A stretch of 64,000 nucleotides of DNA from Sinonovacula constricta (lineage: Eukaryota; Mollusca; Bivalvia; Cardiida; Solecurtidae). Where the stretch lies: NCBI GenBank assembly GCA_007844125.1, contig CM017567.1, positions 9,420,457 to 9,484,456 of the forward strand, given 5' to 3'. A program made the translations under genes and the position numbers. Positions 45,280 through 56,334 of this stretch are shown here, in pieces (the first letter of the stretch is position 1; every line of letters begins with the position of its first letter). The notes beneath the pieces were generated by a model. The model was given only the letters and a program-made list of their open reading frames with translations. It searched no databases and was not told the origin of the DNA.

Positions 45280-45326
45280 GCTTACACATTCTCTCCCTAT
45301 CACCAGGCTACATACACCCCCGCATG

Positions 45327-45402
45327 TGCAGCCAGTCCAAGACTCGAAATCGGGACACTTCGCTAACAGGGCGAATGCTCTACCTACTGAGCTAACCAGA
45401 CC
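45327..45402 (-). repeat. tRNA-like unit 3
   Basis: A third copy, with the B box changed (cgatttcgagtc on the minus strand) and the D arm stem intact only in part. Followed by the same cttacacattctctccctat flank. Confidence 0.65.
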
Positions 45403-48400
45403 GCTTACACATTCTCTCCCTATCACCAGGCTACAGTTTGCAGAAGAAAGACTGAATTTTCTGCTCGAGATAAGGAACCCAAATTCATTATTGCTCTTCC
45501 TGTCATGTTTATCACAATGTTCACAAAAGGGCTGAATATACCAGTCAGTAGAGTATAGTCTACAAAATATGGTCTGCTAGAGGGCTGTATATTATTATTT
45601 TACAATGAATTTATATTAAAAGAAAAAGCATAGAGTTAACAAAGCAGAGTTATGAACAAGTATTGAAAGTTTGAAACCCATAGTAGATATTCCTTTTATA
45701 TTTCTTATTACCTTAATTAGCTTGATACTACTTATATTGGCTGGGTTTGTGTGTGTGATTTTCACTCACATTAATATTCATTCTGTCTCAACACATAAAC
45801 AGAAATTAATTAAATTCTTTTACATGAAGAAGCAAACTAAGGTAGAACTGGAAGCACATTAAATTACAGTGGTTGGGAGAATTATTGGAATATTAATATT
45901 GTTAATATATATATTTTTATGTAATGTATCATATTGTCTTCTAAGGGTTTATCATGTAACCCTTTTACCACTTCATTAAACAAAGTCAAAAAACAAAAAA
46001 ACAACAACAAAGAACTAAAGCCTCCAGCCAGAATTGGTCTGTAGGTCTCACTGTTTCTAAGTAGAGGTTCTGCAAATTTTAACTGCAATATTTTCTTTCT
46101 TGTTTTTTCACGATTTTCGTATTGTAGTCAACCATCAGTATAGTATGCTCCCCAACCTGCTGTCTAGATTATGAGTTGAATAATGTCAATGATAATGTAA
46201 ATGATATTACTATGTCCAAACACACTAATCAGTGTACTGGACTCATTTTGGTGTTGTATTTACATTAGATTCCTATCAGTTGACTGGTCTGAGGGCACGT
46301 TTTATAGACTATCAGCCCATGTTCAGACTGATTAAATGGAAGTTAACATGTCTACTATGTTATTCAAATAGTTGATAATTGATATGTGGTGATTGTGTTG
46401 GTGGTGGAGGTTGTGGTTGTAGTTTATTGTGGTGGTAGTATAGATAGTTTCCACATCAGTGAAGATCCCACATCTTGGTAACCATCTTTGATGGCAACTT
46501 CAAGGGCATTTCAGATGAATTGTATAGAAGCATAACTTTTATTTTCTTGTCATTTCTTCATTTGTGGTCCAAAAATAAAAAGCTATACACCATTAGAAAG
46601 CTCTTGAAATTTATATTCTTAGATTGCAATATTTTTAAAATTGATAAAGGCACAAAGAATTAATAGACATAAATAAAATTATTGGCTCTTCATGAAACAA
46701 AATGAACAGTGTATCTGTTGTTTTTTTACCTTTTAAACTATCAAAATATTGTTTTGATATTTAAAATACATCATAAAAGCTGTTAAATTTGATATAAAAT
46801 GAGTAAAATAAACTGAAAATTAAAAACACAGTGGTGAGATTAATACAGCACATATTTCCAGATTTTGGCCTGCATTAGCTTCTGCCTTCAAAGATGGCTG
46901 CCTTAAACTGTCTTATCAGTGTCTATGACATCACATGTGAACTATCTATAAAGGTAGTAATGATGATTTCAACCAGGATAATCTTAACATGATAACGATG
47001 GTGATGATGATCACTTTATTGTTGAAAATGTTCATGAAGATGGTGATGGTGATGATGATGCTTATGATAATGATCACATTCTTATTGATAATGTTCATGA
47101 TGATGATGATGATGATGATGACATTGTTGTTGGAAGTGATGATGATGATGGTGGTGGTGAAATGATGTAAACCTTCTTTAAAAATTCTATACAATAAGAA
47201 CAACAAAACAAAACTGTTATCAGTTTTTATTGTGAGACTGGTTTCAATGATGAGAGAATTCAGCTGTGTGTGTGTGTGTATGCTATAAATAGATTCAGGC
47301 TACTTGTCAAGTCAGGTGATTGATCAGACGACTGGGTGTTGCGATGTAAACAGGTGATTATACTGTGGGTGTCATTGACCTCAGTGTCAAGCTTAAGGCC
47401 ATACAGCTACATTATGGTCAACTATAAAATAAAACATTTACCATTTTTGTTAACATTTAGCTCTAAAATTGGTTTGTACTGGGGGTGGGGGCTGGAGGTT
47501 TAAATAATTTTAAGTAAAATGCATAAAAAGATTTTTGATAGAAAAATGAATGTTTCTTAAATAGAAATAATGAACAATATTTTAAAAGAAGAACTGATGC
47601 TTTTTTTTTAAGAAAAAAAGTATTTTCATGGGTTTTTATTAATAAGTAGTCTTAGCCTTTCCTGGAAATGTTGTTTTTTCTAAGTAAAAAGATTGTTGTT
47701 TAAATACAAATAAAAAAAAAGAATAAAGATATATGAATTCAATTTTCATTTCATGTAAAACCATTTCCGGAGGATAGACAGTTTGTTGGTGAAATGTTAA
47801 ATCTGACCAAATACTTCATTTGTAAATGCAATATTTACAAGTTAACAATAAAAACAGATTCTTCCAGCTATTGTAAGATCTTTCAGCATTTTGTATTGAC
47901 TGGAAAGGTTTATTTTCTTATATCATATGTTAGTATAATAGGACTTGAAATATACCTACTGTTAAAGCATATTTTTTCTTATTAAATATTACACTGAAAT
48001 ATACACTTAATAAGGAAAATAAATAAGTATTACATCAGACTGTATCTTACAAATGATACCCTTTTTACTAAAAATGAAAATGAAAGGAATGTTAAATATA
48101 AGACACTTTATCAACAACGTAGAATCACCTTTCTGTCTGTTTGCCAGATGATTATCAAAATTTTCCTAGCAGGCTAAGAATTGATCCCCTTTTCCATATT
48201 TTCAGAACTTATTGAATGAAGGCCATGTTTATTTGTTTTAACATTGATAAATGCTGAATGACCTATTTTATAATCAGCTACTAAGAGTCTTGTTATGATA
48301 TATTGCCCTACCTGCCGCAATGGTATCTTTGCAAGGAGTGGATATTGTCAAACATGGTGTCACTCGACTTTTGTACATCCTGAAATGGTGACCCTGACAC
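45403..48400 (+). other. CCDC93 intron 5, middle part
   Basis: No coding segment recognised. It contains a GAT/GTG-rich microsatellite at 46,977-47,165 and GT-rich stretches near 46,390 and 47,260. Short open frames are Ile/Phe-rich chance products. Confidence 0.5.
46977..47165. repeat. (GAT)n trinucleotide-rich tract
   Basis: Imperfect gatgatgat repeats interrupted by ggtgatggtgat and ttgataatgttcatgatgat words. The minus-strand poly-Ile open frame across it is a repeat artefact. Confidence 0.9.
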
Positions 48401-48401
48401 A

Positions 48402-48630
48402 AGGGCGCCCTAGGCTGATTGGTCAGCATAGCTGACTTGTTACTGCTCACCTCCTTACTTAATGAGTTTGAACCCTGCTAACCGTCTGCAGGAAATGTTC
48501 TCCAGCTAATCACGGTTCTTCCCAGACATTTGTCAGCGGTCTTTTTTCCCCCAATTTATTGGCTGAAAATTGCCTTTATAACCATAAGTGTGATGGTGTG
48601 ATGTGTAAAACAAAGCATTGACCTGGAAAC
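48402..48630 (+). mobile_element. SINE, family C
   Basis: The head ggcgccctaggctgattggt and a gagtttgaaccctgc B-box region are followed by agacatttgtcagcggtctt and a tail with aaccataagtgtgatggtgt. It is diverged from the 25,575 copy but collinear. Confidence 0.65.
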
Positions 48631-48857
48631 AGTACTGAATATAACTCGTTAGCCAACTTTTAGCAAATTAAATTAATTAAGTACCATTTTATAAGATGTT
48701 TACATGACCCAACTGGGTATCAAATCCACACCGTTTTTCCTCTCCATAGATGCACTGCCTTTATGTAGTAAATGAATTACTGGTTTTGCAGCTTTCTTTA
48801 GACATATTTTCTAATTTATTCTATAATTTTATTAAGGAATGAATCGTTATTTTTTCT

Positions 48858-48976
48858 AATTTTCGTTGGTTGATGAACTGTGTTGGGCCATTTAAAGCAC
48901 AGAGGAGTCCAAAGACTTAACAATATACTTGTACTTTAAACTGCCCAACACAGTTCTTCATCTAAAGAACGTAAAA
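48858..48976. repeat. long imperfect hairpin
   Basis: The left arm gatgaactgtgttgggccat plus ttaaagcac pairs with gtactttaaactgcccaaca plus cagttcttcatc on the right, with a 3-nt bulge. The pairing extends outward through attttcgtt and aacgtaaaaat. The loop is about 30 nt. It is a candidate short foldback element or transcribed hairpin. Confidence 0.8.
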
Positions 48977-49994
48977 ATCAGCAATGAATTCCTTATATTT
49001 CTATTACAGGTTCAAATTGGATAATTACAACCTGTTTTATTTTATCTTTATAGGACAAACCCCGTGACTTGTTATAGACGTTAAATCAAATGAATAGCTT
49101 ACTCTGCGTGTGACAAAAATTCTTTGTATTTTAGCCATGCCCACAAAGTCAAGAAGCAAAACAACCAGAAAGTAGTTCATCATTTATAGACCTTTAAATG
49201 TCACTATTACAGATTTTTAAAAAGAAAATGTATGTGAAACCACATCTATATATAATGTGTTTGCAAACAAATGAAAAGATACTACGAGGTAAACATTGTA
49301 TGGTTCAACTTCAGAGTAGTTAATGTGTTTCTTTTTTAGAAAAAGATGTTGAATAAACAATTGTTGAATGTTTGACTGTGGTAAATTAGACTCGTTAATC
49401 TTTGGATGGATTCACTGATCCCAAATCTATGCTCTCAAATATTCCGTATTTGGCCATGTTGAAGCTTTGAAAATCATTTACACATCTGCTAGATGACCTA
49501 ATTTTGACGTCATGTTTACATTCATTCATGAAAAATAAGCTCTGCTCACCTAGCCAGTCAGCAATTAAGAATGCAAGCGTGTGCTGGCTACATCACAATG
49601 TAGTTCATCAAGAAATGAACATAATTTTTTATGTATGGTTCATTGCAGTGGTAAACATTGGCAATGTAAATATCTACTGTTTAATCTAACTAACATAATA
49701 TTCAACTGTGTTTTCCTTGTAACTTAATATCATCAATAAATAACTTCAGATGGTATGATTAAACAATGTATATAATGTGAATGTGATATCATATAAATAA
49801 CATGGCTATCATATGGAGGGTGATAGCTTATATTATGAACCCAAGATTGGTTAGGTCCAAAGAGGCATTAGCCTTGGGGGACATTGCCATATTGAAGGCT
49901 GATAGTGAATTCTGTCACCCTCCATAGTATGTGGTAATTATTTCATTGTATCAAACAAACAGTTTAGTAAATCAACAAAACATTTTTATTTATT

Positions 49995-50159
49995 GGCAAT
50001 AATAGACTGTTTTCAGCAATAGTTAATTAATCAATGCATTACACAGCTTTTGAATCTGTATTAAACTGTATTAAAAATGTGTTAATGGCAATAATAGACT
50101 GTTTTTAGCAATAGATAATTAATCAATGCATTACACAGCTCTTGAATCTGTATTAAACT
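49995..50159. repeat. tandem duplication, about 92 bp period
   Basis: Two copies of ggcaataatagactgttttt, agcaatag, taattaatcaatgcattaca and cttgaatctgtattaaact lie side by side with few differences. Confidence 0.9.
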
Positions 50160-51303
50160 CCACATGAAGGTGACAGATTGACAAATGGTTGTACATGGCA
50201 ACATGGGGCAGGTATGAGCAGTATATGAAATTCATTGAACTAATCCTCCATAATGTATTAACAAAATGACATAACATGTGTACAGATAACTTTTTTTTAT
50301 CAAATCATGGCATGATAAAGCCAAGGTTATCAAGTTGGATAAGTGTTGATACATTGCATAATAATATGATATATTTACATGAAATATTTTCAGTGTGTTG
50401 GTGATCTTATATGCAACATGCTCATTAACTTATTAACATCTTCATTAGATTGACAACCCAAGATATATTGTAAAATCCCAGATATATTGTAGACTTAAGA
50501 GTAAGTTCATCTTAATTGACAGATTGGTAGAATCATGTATCCATGCCCCAACAGGGGCGAATATAAAACAGTCAAATGCATGAAAATTAGTAGTGTCCAC
50601 AATTATTTTTGTTTCAGTTTTAGTTTTGTAGTTTAGTTACAGTTTTGTGCATGATGCAATATGTTGTTAGGTTATAAGTACAAACACTATAAGGTGGCAT
50701 ATAGTATGCTTAAATATCAAAAATGAACTTGACAATAGTATTTCCTTCACTGTGATAAACTTTTCATTTAAACTTCATTTTCATTCTCAGGACAACCAGA
50801 TTAAGATTCTGCACAATGCACTGGTCATTAAAAGAATCAATAACCTATATTATCAGAATTCCCAGGCATAAATGCCTTTATGTCACTTGAAAAGACTGAT
50901 CATAGACATGCTATTACTTTTTCTCCATTTGTTTGGTTCTATCAAATTGATCAAAGGACAAAAGTGTCACTTTCTCTAATTGGTCAGGTTCTATGGAATA
51001 GTTTCTATGGGTCTGGCTTTAGTTAGTCATTTATAAAACTATTAAGAACTTGATTTTCATACTTGCAAATGGTGTCAAGTGGATAATGGAAAAAAATACT
51101 TTAAAACGGGGCATTCAACAGCCACTTATTTGTTGACTTTTTTTTTTGGTGATGGCAATAAATGGAATGCAATATATATTTGTGTTTGAATCTATTTAGC
51201 AAAAGAACATATTTTATTATGAACAGAAACTACACTTTTAAATTGTTGTACATTGAACAATCAACATTCTGAATTTAAAAATGTATTATTTGTGTATTTG
51301 CAG
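50160..51303 (+). other. CCDC93 intron 5, last part
   Basis: AT-rich intron in which I see no gene, repeat array or RNA. Confidence 0.5.
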
Positions 51304-51360
51304 GATGTGGCCTTCCAATCAGTGCGGGACCAAGCTATAGGAACTGTAGCCAGTGTGAAG
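51304..51360 (+). CDS. CCDC93: CCDC93 exon 6
   Basis: A 57-nt exon with acceptor tgtatttgcag and donor AAG|GTGAGA, reading DVAFQSVRDQAIGTVASVK. It follows TPE of exon 5 and matches the less conserved segment before the KYKRH motif. Phase 0 at both ends. Confidence 0.9.
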
Positions 51361-52728
51361 GTGAGATGTCTGGGATTAATAAAATAAGGGATTGTTTCAT
51401 CACAGCTTCTAGGACTCTAAATTTATGATTAGTTCTAAGACAGGCCGACACTTCTTAGTTTACATGTGATTTTAGGCTAATCCAGTGCTAGATCTTGTAT
51501 TAAAATGCACTTAAGATTATTCAGCATTGTCCGCCATTACTTTGTAATCATATCAAAATATGCACTGAAATTGCTTGGGACACATTTTTGAAAGGTACAG
51601 TTGTCCAAAAATGTAAAGCATTTGTCATTTAACTAAAAATAGCCTATGAAATACTACAAGCACAAGTGGTTGTTGTGTATGATATCACTGTCTAGACTGC
51701 TTCTTCATAGATGTGAAAAGTGGTATCAATTTATCGAGTATTAAAGGTAACCAGTTGCAGTAGCATAGTTATGCGCACCTTGCCAGATGCTGACAAAATA
51801 GCATTTTCAGTTCCAGTAAAAAATTATAAACACGTTCGGAATTTCCAATCTCAGTGGTAATTGGATCCTTTGTTTAAAGATGGTAATGTGTTAACGCAAT
51901 GTAAAATATGAACAGAATCCAAAGTCAGTGAATTTGGCACAAAGGGTACAATTTCATACGGACTCGGTGGATTTTGTATCGGACCACACATTTTTCCAGG
52001 TACTGGGTCCCAGGGACCCCACATTTTTCATTGTAATCACGAACACTGTTAAGTAGGTCTTTTGAGCAGAAGGTCTTAAGGTCTTAGTTATATGAGAAAT
52101 ACATGTATTATTAAAAAGGCATCCATCATGCTTACTATTTTTGTTAAGTCTTAGGAATTTCGCTAAAGTTCATGTGAAGAATTATGATTATTTTAAGAAA
52201 GTGATGGAATAATTTGTGTACGCCACCTTTAAAAATCAATTAAATACATAAATAGTTATAAACCAACATTGCTGTACACTTATTACCGGTATACAATAAA
52301 TCTTTTGAACAGTGGACAGTTGTTTCTAATCTCTTGGTCAACTCTGTTAACTCCAACCTGTTTATCCAGTCTGTGTAAGTATAAAGTACATAGTGCCAGT
52401 GGTTCTACCAAATCATTTGTCTGGGGTCTGCTTCCACCAGAATTGCTGTGTGTCACTATAATGACCATAATTGGTTGCTGCAATTTAGATCAAAAACAAA
52501 ATCCTAAAGCACACAGTAAATGGTTGACCATACCAATACATGCCTTTTAGTTCTAATATTAAGAATAAATAGAAACTGTTGAAATATTAATATGGAGAGG
52601 AGTTACAGACATATTGCAGAACCATTTATTACTATGTTTTCCATTTGAGTCCATCTGTCATGAAATCTGTTAATCACCAAGTACATAGAACACATTATAA
52701 AGAATAAACACACACTTTGTCACTTTAG
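51361..52728 (+). other. CCDC93 intron 6
   Basis: No coding segment. A 5'-truncated SINE of family C lies at 52,395-52,505 (atttgtctggggtctgcttc, then gaccataattggttgctgca). Confidence 0.6.
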
Positions 52729-52863
52729 GACACGTACAAGCCAGAGCGTAAGTACAAGCGCCATGATGCAGATAAACTCCAGGATGAAGAGTCCCGTGTA
52801 CAGTCTACGCTACTTGAGTACGGACGTAGATATGGCATCAGCAAGTCTGACCAGGATGAAAAG
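52729..52863 (+). CDS. CCDC93: CCDC93 exon 7
   Basis: 45 codons from acceptor cactttag to donor [29 protein letters not shown], then [20 protein letters not shown] and DQDEK. YKPxRKYKRH ... [18 protein letters not shown] is a clear CCDC93 block. After this point the protein becomes charged and helical. Confidence 0.95.
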
Positions 52864-52924
52864 GTAGAGTGATGTTTTTTTTCTTCTGATCTTCATAAAC
52901 ACTTTGTGACAGCCAGCATTTAAC

Positions 52925-53110
52925 CATCAGTGGTCTAGTGGTTAAAGCATTGGATACCAGATCAGAGGGTCTGAGGTTCAAACCCCAAAACTTGCCACAT
53001 GATATAAGTCCTTCACTAAGACTATTTGCTGCACATTAATCCATTTATTCAGAACCTGAGTACTGGTTTGTCCCAGGAAGTGGACAGTTGGGAGGGATTA
53101 ATATATGTTG
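52925..53110 (+). mobile_element. tRNA-derived SINE-like copy
   Basis: The A-box-like tagtggttaaagc and the B box ggttcaaacccc are at tRNA-like spacing, then a body with tataagtccttcactaagac and gtttgtcccaggaagtggac. I cannot tie it to families A-C. Confidence 0.6.
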
Positions 53111-53921
53111 ACGGAAACTTCTTTCCCAATTAACTAAAGGGTATTAACTATTAACGTTCTGGCGCTTTTGTATATATAACTTATCATTAACAACTATATT
53201 AATGAGACTCCATTCTTCAGCTCAGTAGTGGCTGTTCTCTCCACTGGCTCTGTCGAGTTCAAGGACAGAAAATTCATCAAGCTATGCTACCAGTTGTGAG
53301 AAATGTCATCTAACAGGCACCAATGGCTTAGTGCTTAATAGTTATTTAGCATAAATCACTAACACAAGAATATAACAAGAACACTAACCTGGCCCCACTT
53401 GCAAATTCTGTTCTCATTTGAGATTTTGTTAAGTTCAAAACTTGATTTATCAGTATTTACTCAGTAATATGCTTAATAGATCACTGTAATATAGCAATTC
53501 TTTTAGCTTACAAAGTTCATTGTGACATTGAAATTGAAGATTTATAACCCAGTAAGAAGTATTCTTTGAGTCAAAATTGGAGCTTGAGCACACCCTCAAC
53601 TGAGAAATGTTTCTGCATCTGAGGCCAGCTCTGTTAAAGTGTTTCAGTTTTAACAAGGCATGGCTTAAACAAATGTAAATACCCTTAATAAATGTATTAT
53701 GTAATGTAAATTTAATGAGTCAGCAGCAAATAAAATATTCTCTCTGCTTTTTATAATGATTTTATTTTGTAAGACTTGGTCCCAAAACAGAATGACACAA
53801 TATGCCAGAAAAGATTATTGGTATAATGCTGTTTATTTTTAACTTTAAAAAATTAACTTCATTATTTCCTTTGTGTGTTTTAGAACAAAGTTTATATTTG
53901 TGTTTAATTTTTATGAAACAG
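53111..53921 (+). other. CCDC93 intron 7, remainder
   Basis: Plain intron; no gene, repeat or RNA recognised. Confidence 0.5.
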
Positions 53922-54017
53922 GAGGATGACAAAGCTGCCAAGAAGAAAGCTGCTGCAGCAGGACTGGGTGGCCAGGAGGAGGAGAAAACTCTTGAAGAAC
54001 TTCAGGAAGAAGAAGAG
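53922..54017 (+). CDS. CCDC93: CCDC93 exon 8
   Basis: 32 codons from acceptor atgaaacag to donor GAG|GTTAGT: EDDKAAKKKAAAAGLGGQEE, then EKTLEELQEEEE. A Lys/Ala- then Glu-rich low-complexity linker that in CCDC93 precedes the RRI motif. Similarity is in composition and position only. Confidence 0.9.
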
Positions 54018-54613
54018 GTTAGTGTTATCTCATTGTAATGTAATTTTGCCTTTATCATCATTTCATAAATGCAATATTTTAAAGAAACAAATGTTCACAA
54101 GCATTACTATAATGTATAAATAAGATTTAATTTGTATAAAAACAAGGATTTGCTTCTGGAAAGAAATTGATTATAGCATTTTTCCAAATGTGGAGACTGT
54201 AAAAAAACAAAGCTTTTCTGCAATATAACCATATATCATTCAGTTATTGATGTCCTCTTTGAATAAAATGATTGCTGACTTTAAATTTCTGTAGTAATTC
54301 AATTTCATTTGACATTCTGTTTTTGTTTTGTGCTTGTAATTAGATAATTAACTCATGTTAAGAAGAATGTGCTAAAATTTCATTTTCATACCTTCAAATA
54401 CAAAGTATATGGGGGCAAAGTATATTGTCAGCTGGTCTGTTAATCTGTCTGTGGGCAAGACTTGTCTGTTTACTATTGGCAACTGATGCTTTTATTTTGA
54501 TGAAACTTTTCATGACTGGCAAGTACCAAGTCTAGTTGCTTAAATCATAAGCATGACCCGTATCTGGGGGTATTCATCAGCTTCAGTCTTGTTTTGTTTT
54601 ATCTTTTTTCTAG

Positions 54614-54664
54614 AGGAGGATCAGCATGCTCATGAGTGGGATGTCGGCTATGGGCTTACAAGAG
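54614..54664 (+). CDS. CCDC93: CCDC93 exon 9
   Basis: A 51-nt exon with acceptor tcttttttctag and donor GAG|GTACTT, reading RRISMLMSGMSAMGLQE. It matches the short Met-rich helix before LTASxVGxIVGLQS. Phase 0 on both sides. Confidence 0.9.
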
Positions 54665-54689
54665 GTACTTACCCTATCATACTTTGTCC

Positions 54690-54930
54690 TCTGTTAGCAC
54701 ATTATTTTATTATTCTTATTCTTCTTATTATTATTTTCATTATAATTGTTCTTCTTCTTATTATTATCATTATTAATATTATAGTATAGTAATATTATAG
54801 TAATAGTAATAGTAGTAGAAGTAGTATAATATAATTATACTAATATTATTGTCATTATTATTATCATTTTTATTACAATTATTATTATTATCATTATTAT
54901 TATAACTATTACTATTATTATAAGGATTGT
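54690..54930. repeat. (ATT)n/(AAT)n microsatellite
   Basis: Imperfect tta/att trinucleotide repeats, switching sense near 54,785-54,820 (aatagtaatagtagtagaag). It directly follows exon 9. Confidence 0.9.
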
Positions 54931-55304
54931 ATGTACCTATTTTGGACATTAACACTAGTTTATTTACTTTATAATTACAAAATACTGTTTCTTAAATGTA
55001 CACACCACAGGTATTAAAAGATGCATTAGCTTATTGTTATATAATACAATGTTCATGATCATAGCATATTTCTGTCTATGAAACCGTTATTGTTTTTTGC
55101 TTTTTATATTTTGTTTTCAATCAATCTTAAAACCAAATAGTACCAGCATTCTTGGTCAAAGCAGTTACAAAGCTGTCACCAAATGTGTTTTAAGTCCTAG
55201 TCATAACAAAGCGTTGTATGTTAGGTCTTCCAGCCAACAAGGGTCCCTTTGCCCAAATATTTGTTGACTGACTTATATCCCTTCATTAGCCCAAATATTT
55301 TTGA

Positions 55305-55545
55305 GGCGCCCATGGTGAAGCAGTTAGTGTCACTGACTTGTTACACTTAAGTATCTCACTGCATGGGTTCAAGTACCAGTCAGCGTACAAAACTTTCAAG
55401 TAAAGAGGTCTTCCAGCTCTTCTTATTTGTGTCGGTGGTTATACGCAAACACATGTCTGCGATCTGCCTCAACCAGTAATTAGCTGTACGTTACCATTAT
55501 AACAATAATTGTGTTGTTGGCATGTTACAAAAATAACTATGGACT
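55305..55545 (+). mobile_element. SINE, family C
   Basis: The head ggcgcccatggtgaagcagt, ttagtgtcactgac and a B-box-like gggttcaagtacc are followed by aggtcttccagctcttctta, atgtctgcgatctgcctcaa and a tail with attagctgtacgttaccatt. Its head resembles the unit of the array that begins 800 bp downstream. Confidence 0.7.
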
Positions 55546-56334
55546 TCTTACACCAATAATAGCCTGACATGACCATGATTGTGTTGGTTCAATGAATATA
55601 TAAAAATGACAAATAAACATTTAAGCATAATGGTATTAAACCTTGACTGAGTAGTTTATTGGTTAAACCCAACCCATCACTACAGATTTTGCATTTCTTG
55701 TTCATTAAATTATATCTTAGAAGATGGTTAAAGTTGAAAATAAATAGTGAGACTTGTGGTGGTACATGAAGAGTTTGATTTTGAGTATGTTTCAAAATAG
55801 CTGATTCATCAATGACTTGTTATTACCAACTGACTGTTCACTTGCTAGAGAATGGTGCCAAAGTTCAAACGCTTCCCGAGAAAACAGTGTTTTGATTGGT
55901 CAATTTTCTGTTTGCAGGGCAAGCAATCAGTAAGCTATTAATAGATGAGACTGCATGATTATTTTTTTCCGTACTTGCTTTATTATTTATTGATAACTGT
56001 ATAATTTGTTGAGATTAAACATTGGGCTCATGAATATTATTATTTTTATCCTTTTTATCTAATTTATTACAAAGATAATATTTTTATTTTTGTACACTGT
56101 TTGCCAGCATTATTAGATGTATTTGAATGCATTTACACCTTGTCATGTCATAAATGTTGTTTGGATGATTGCATGTGTGAGATGGTCATTGCATGTTGAG
56201 TTCTTGATATTTTGTAGGTTTAAGGGTTCCAAATTGATTTTGATTTAATGTAAAGGTTGTACTCATACATGGAATTTAACAGGTACAGAAAAAAAACAAA
56301 TACTACTTACAGTACACAAATTACTCCCGCAAAT

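Noticed and set aside
46946..47206. Poly-Ile/Asn minus-strand frame
   Set aside because: Translation of the GAT microsatellite.
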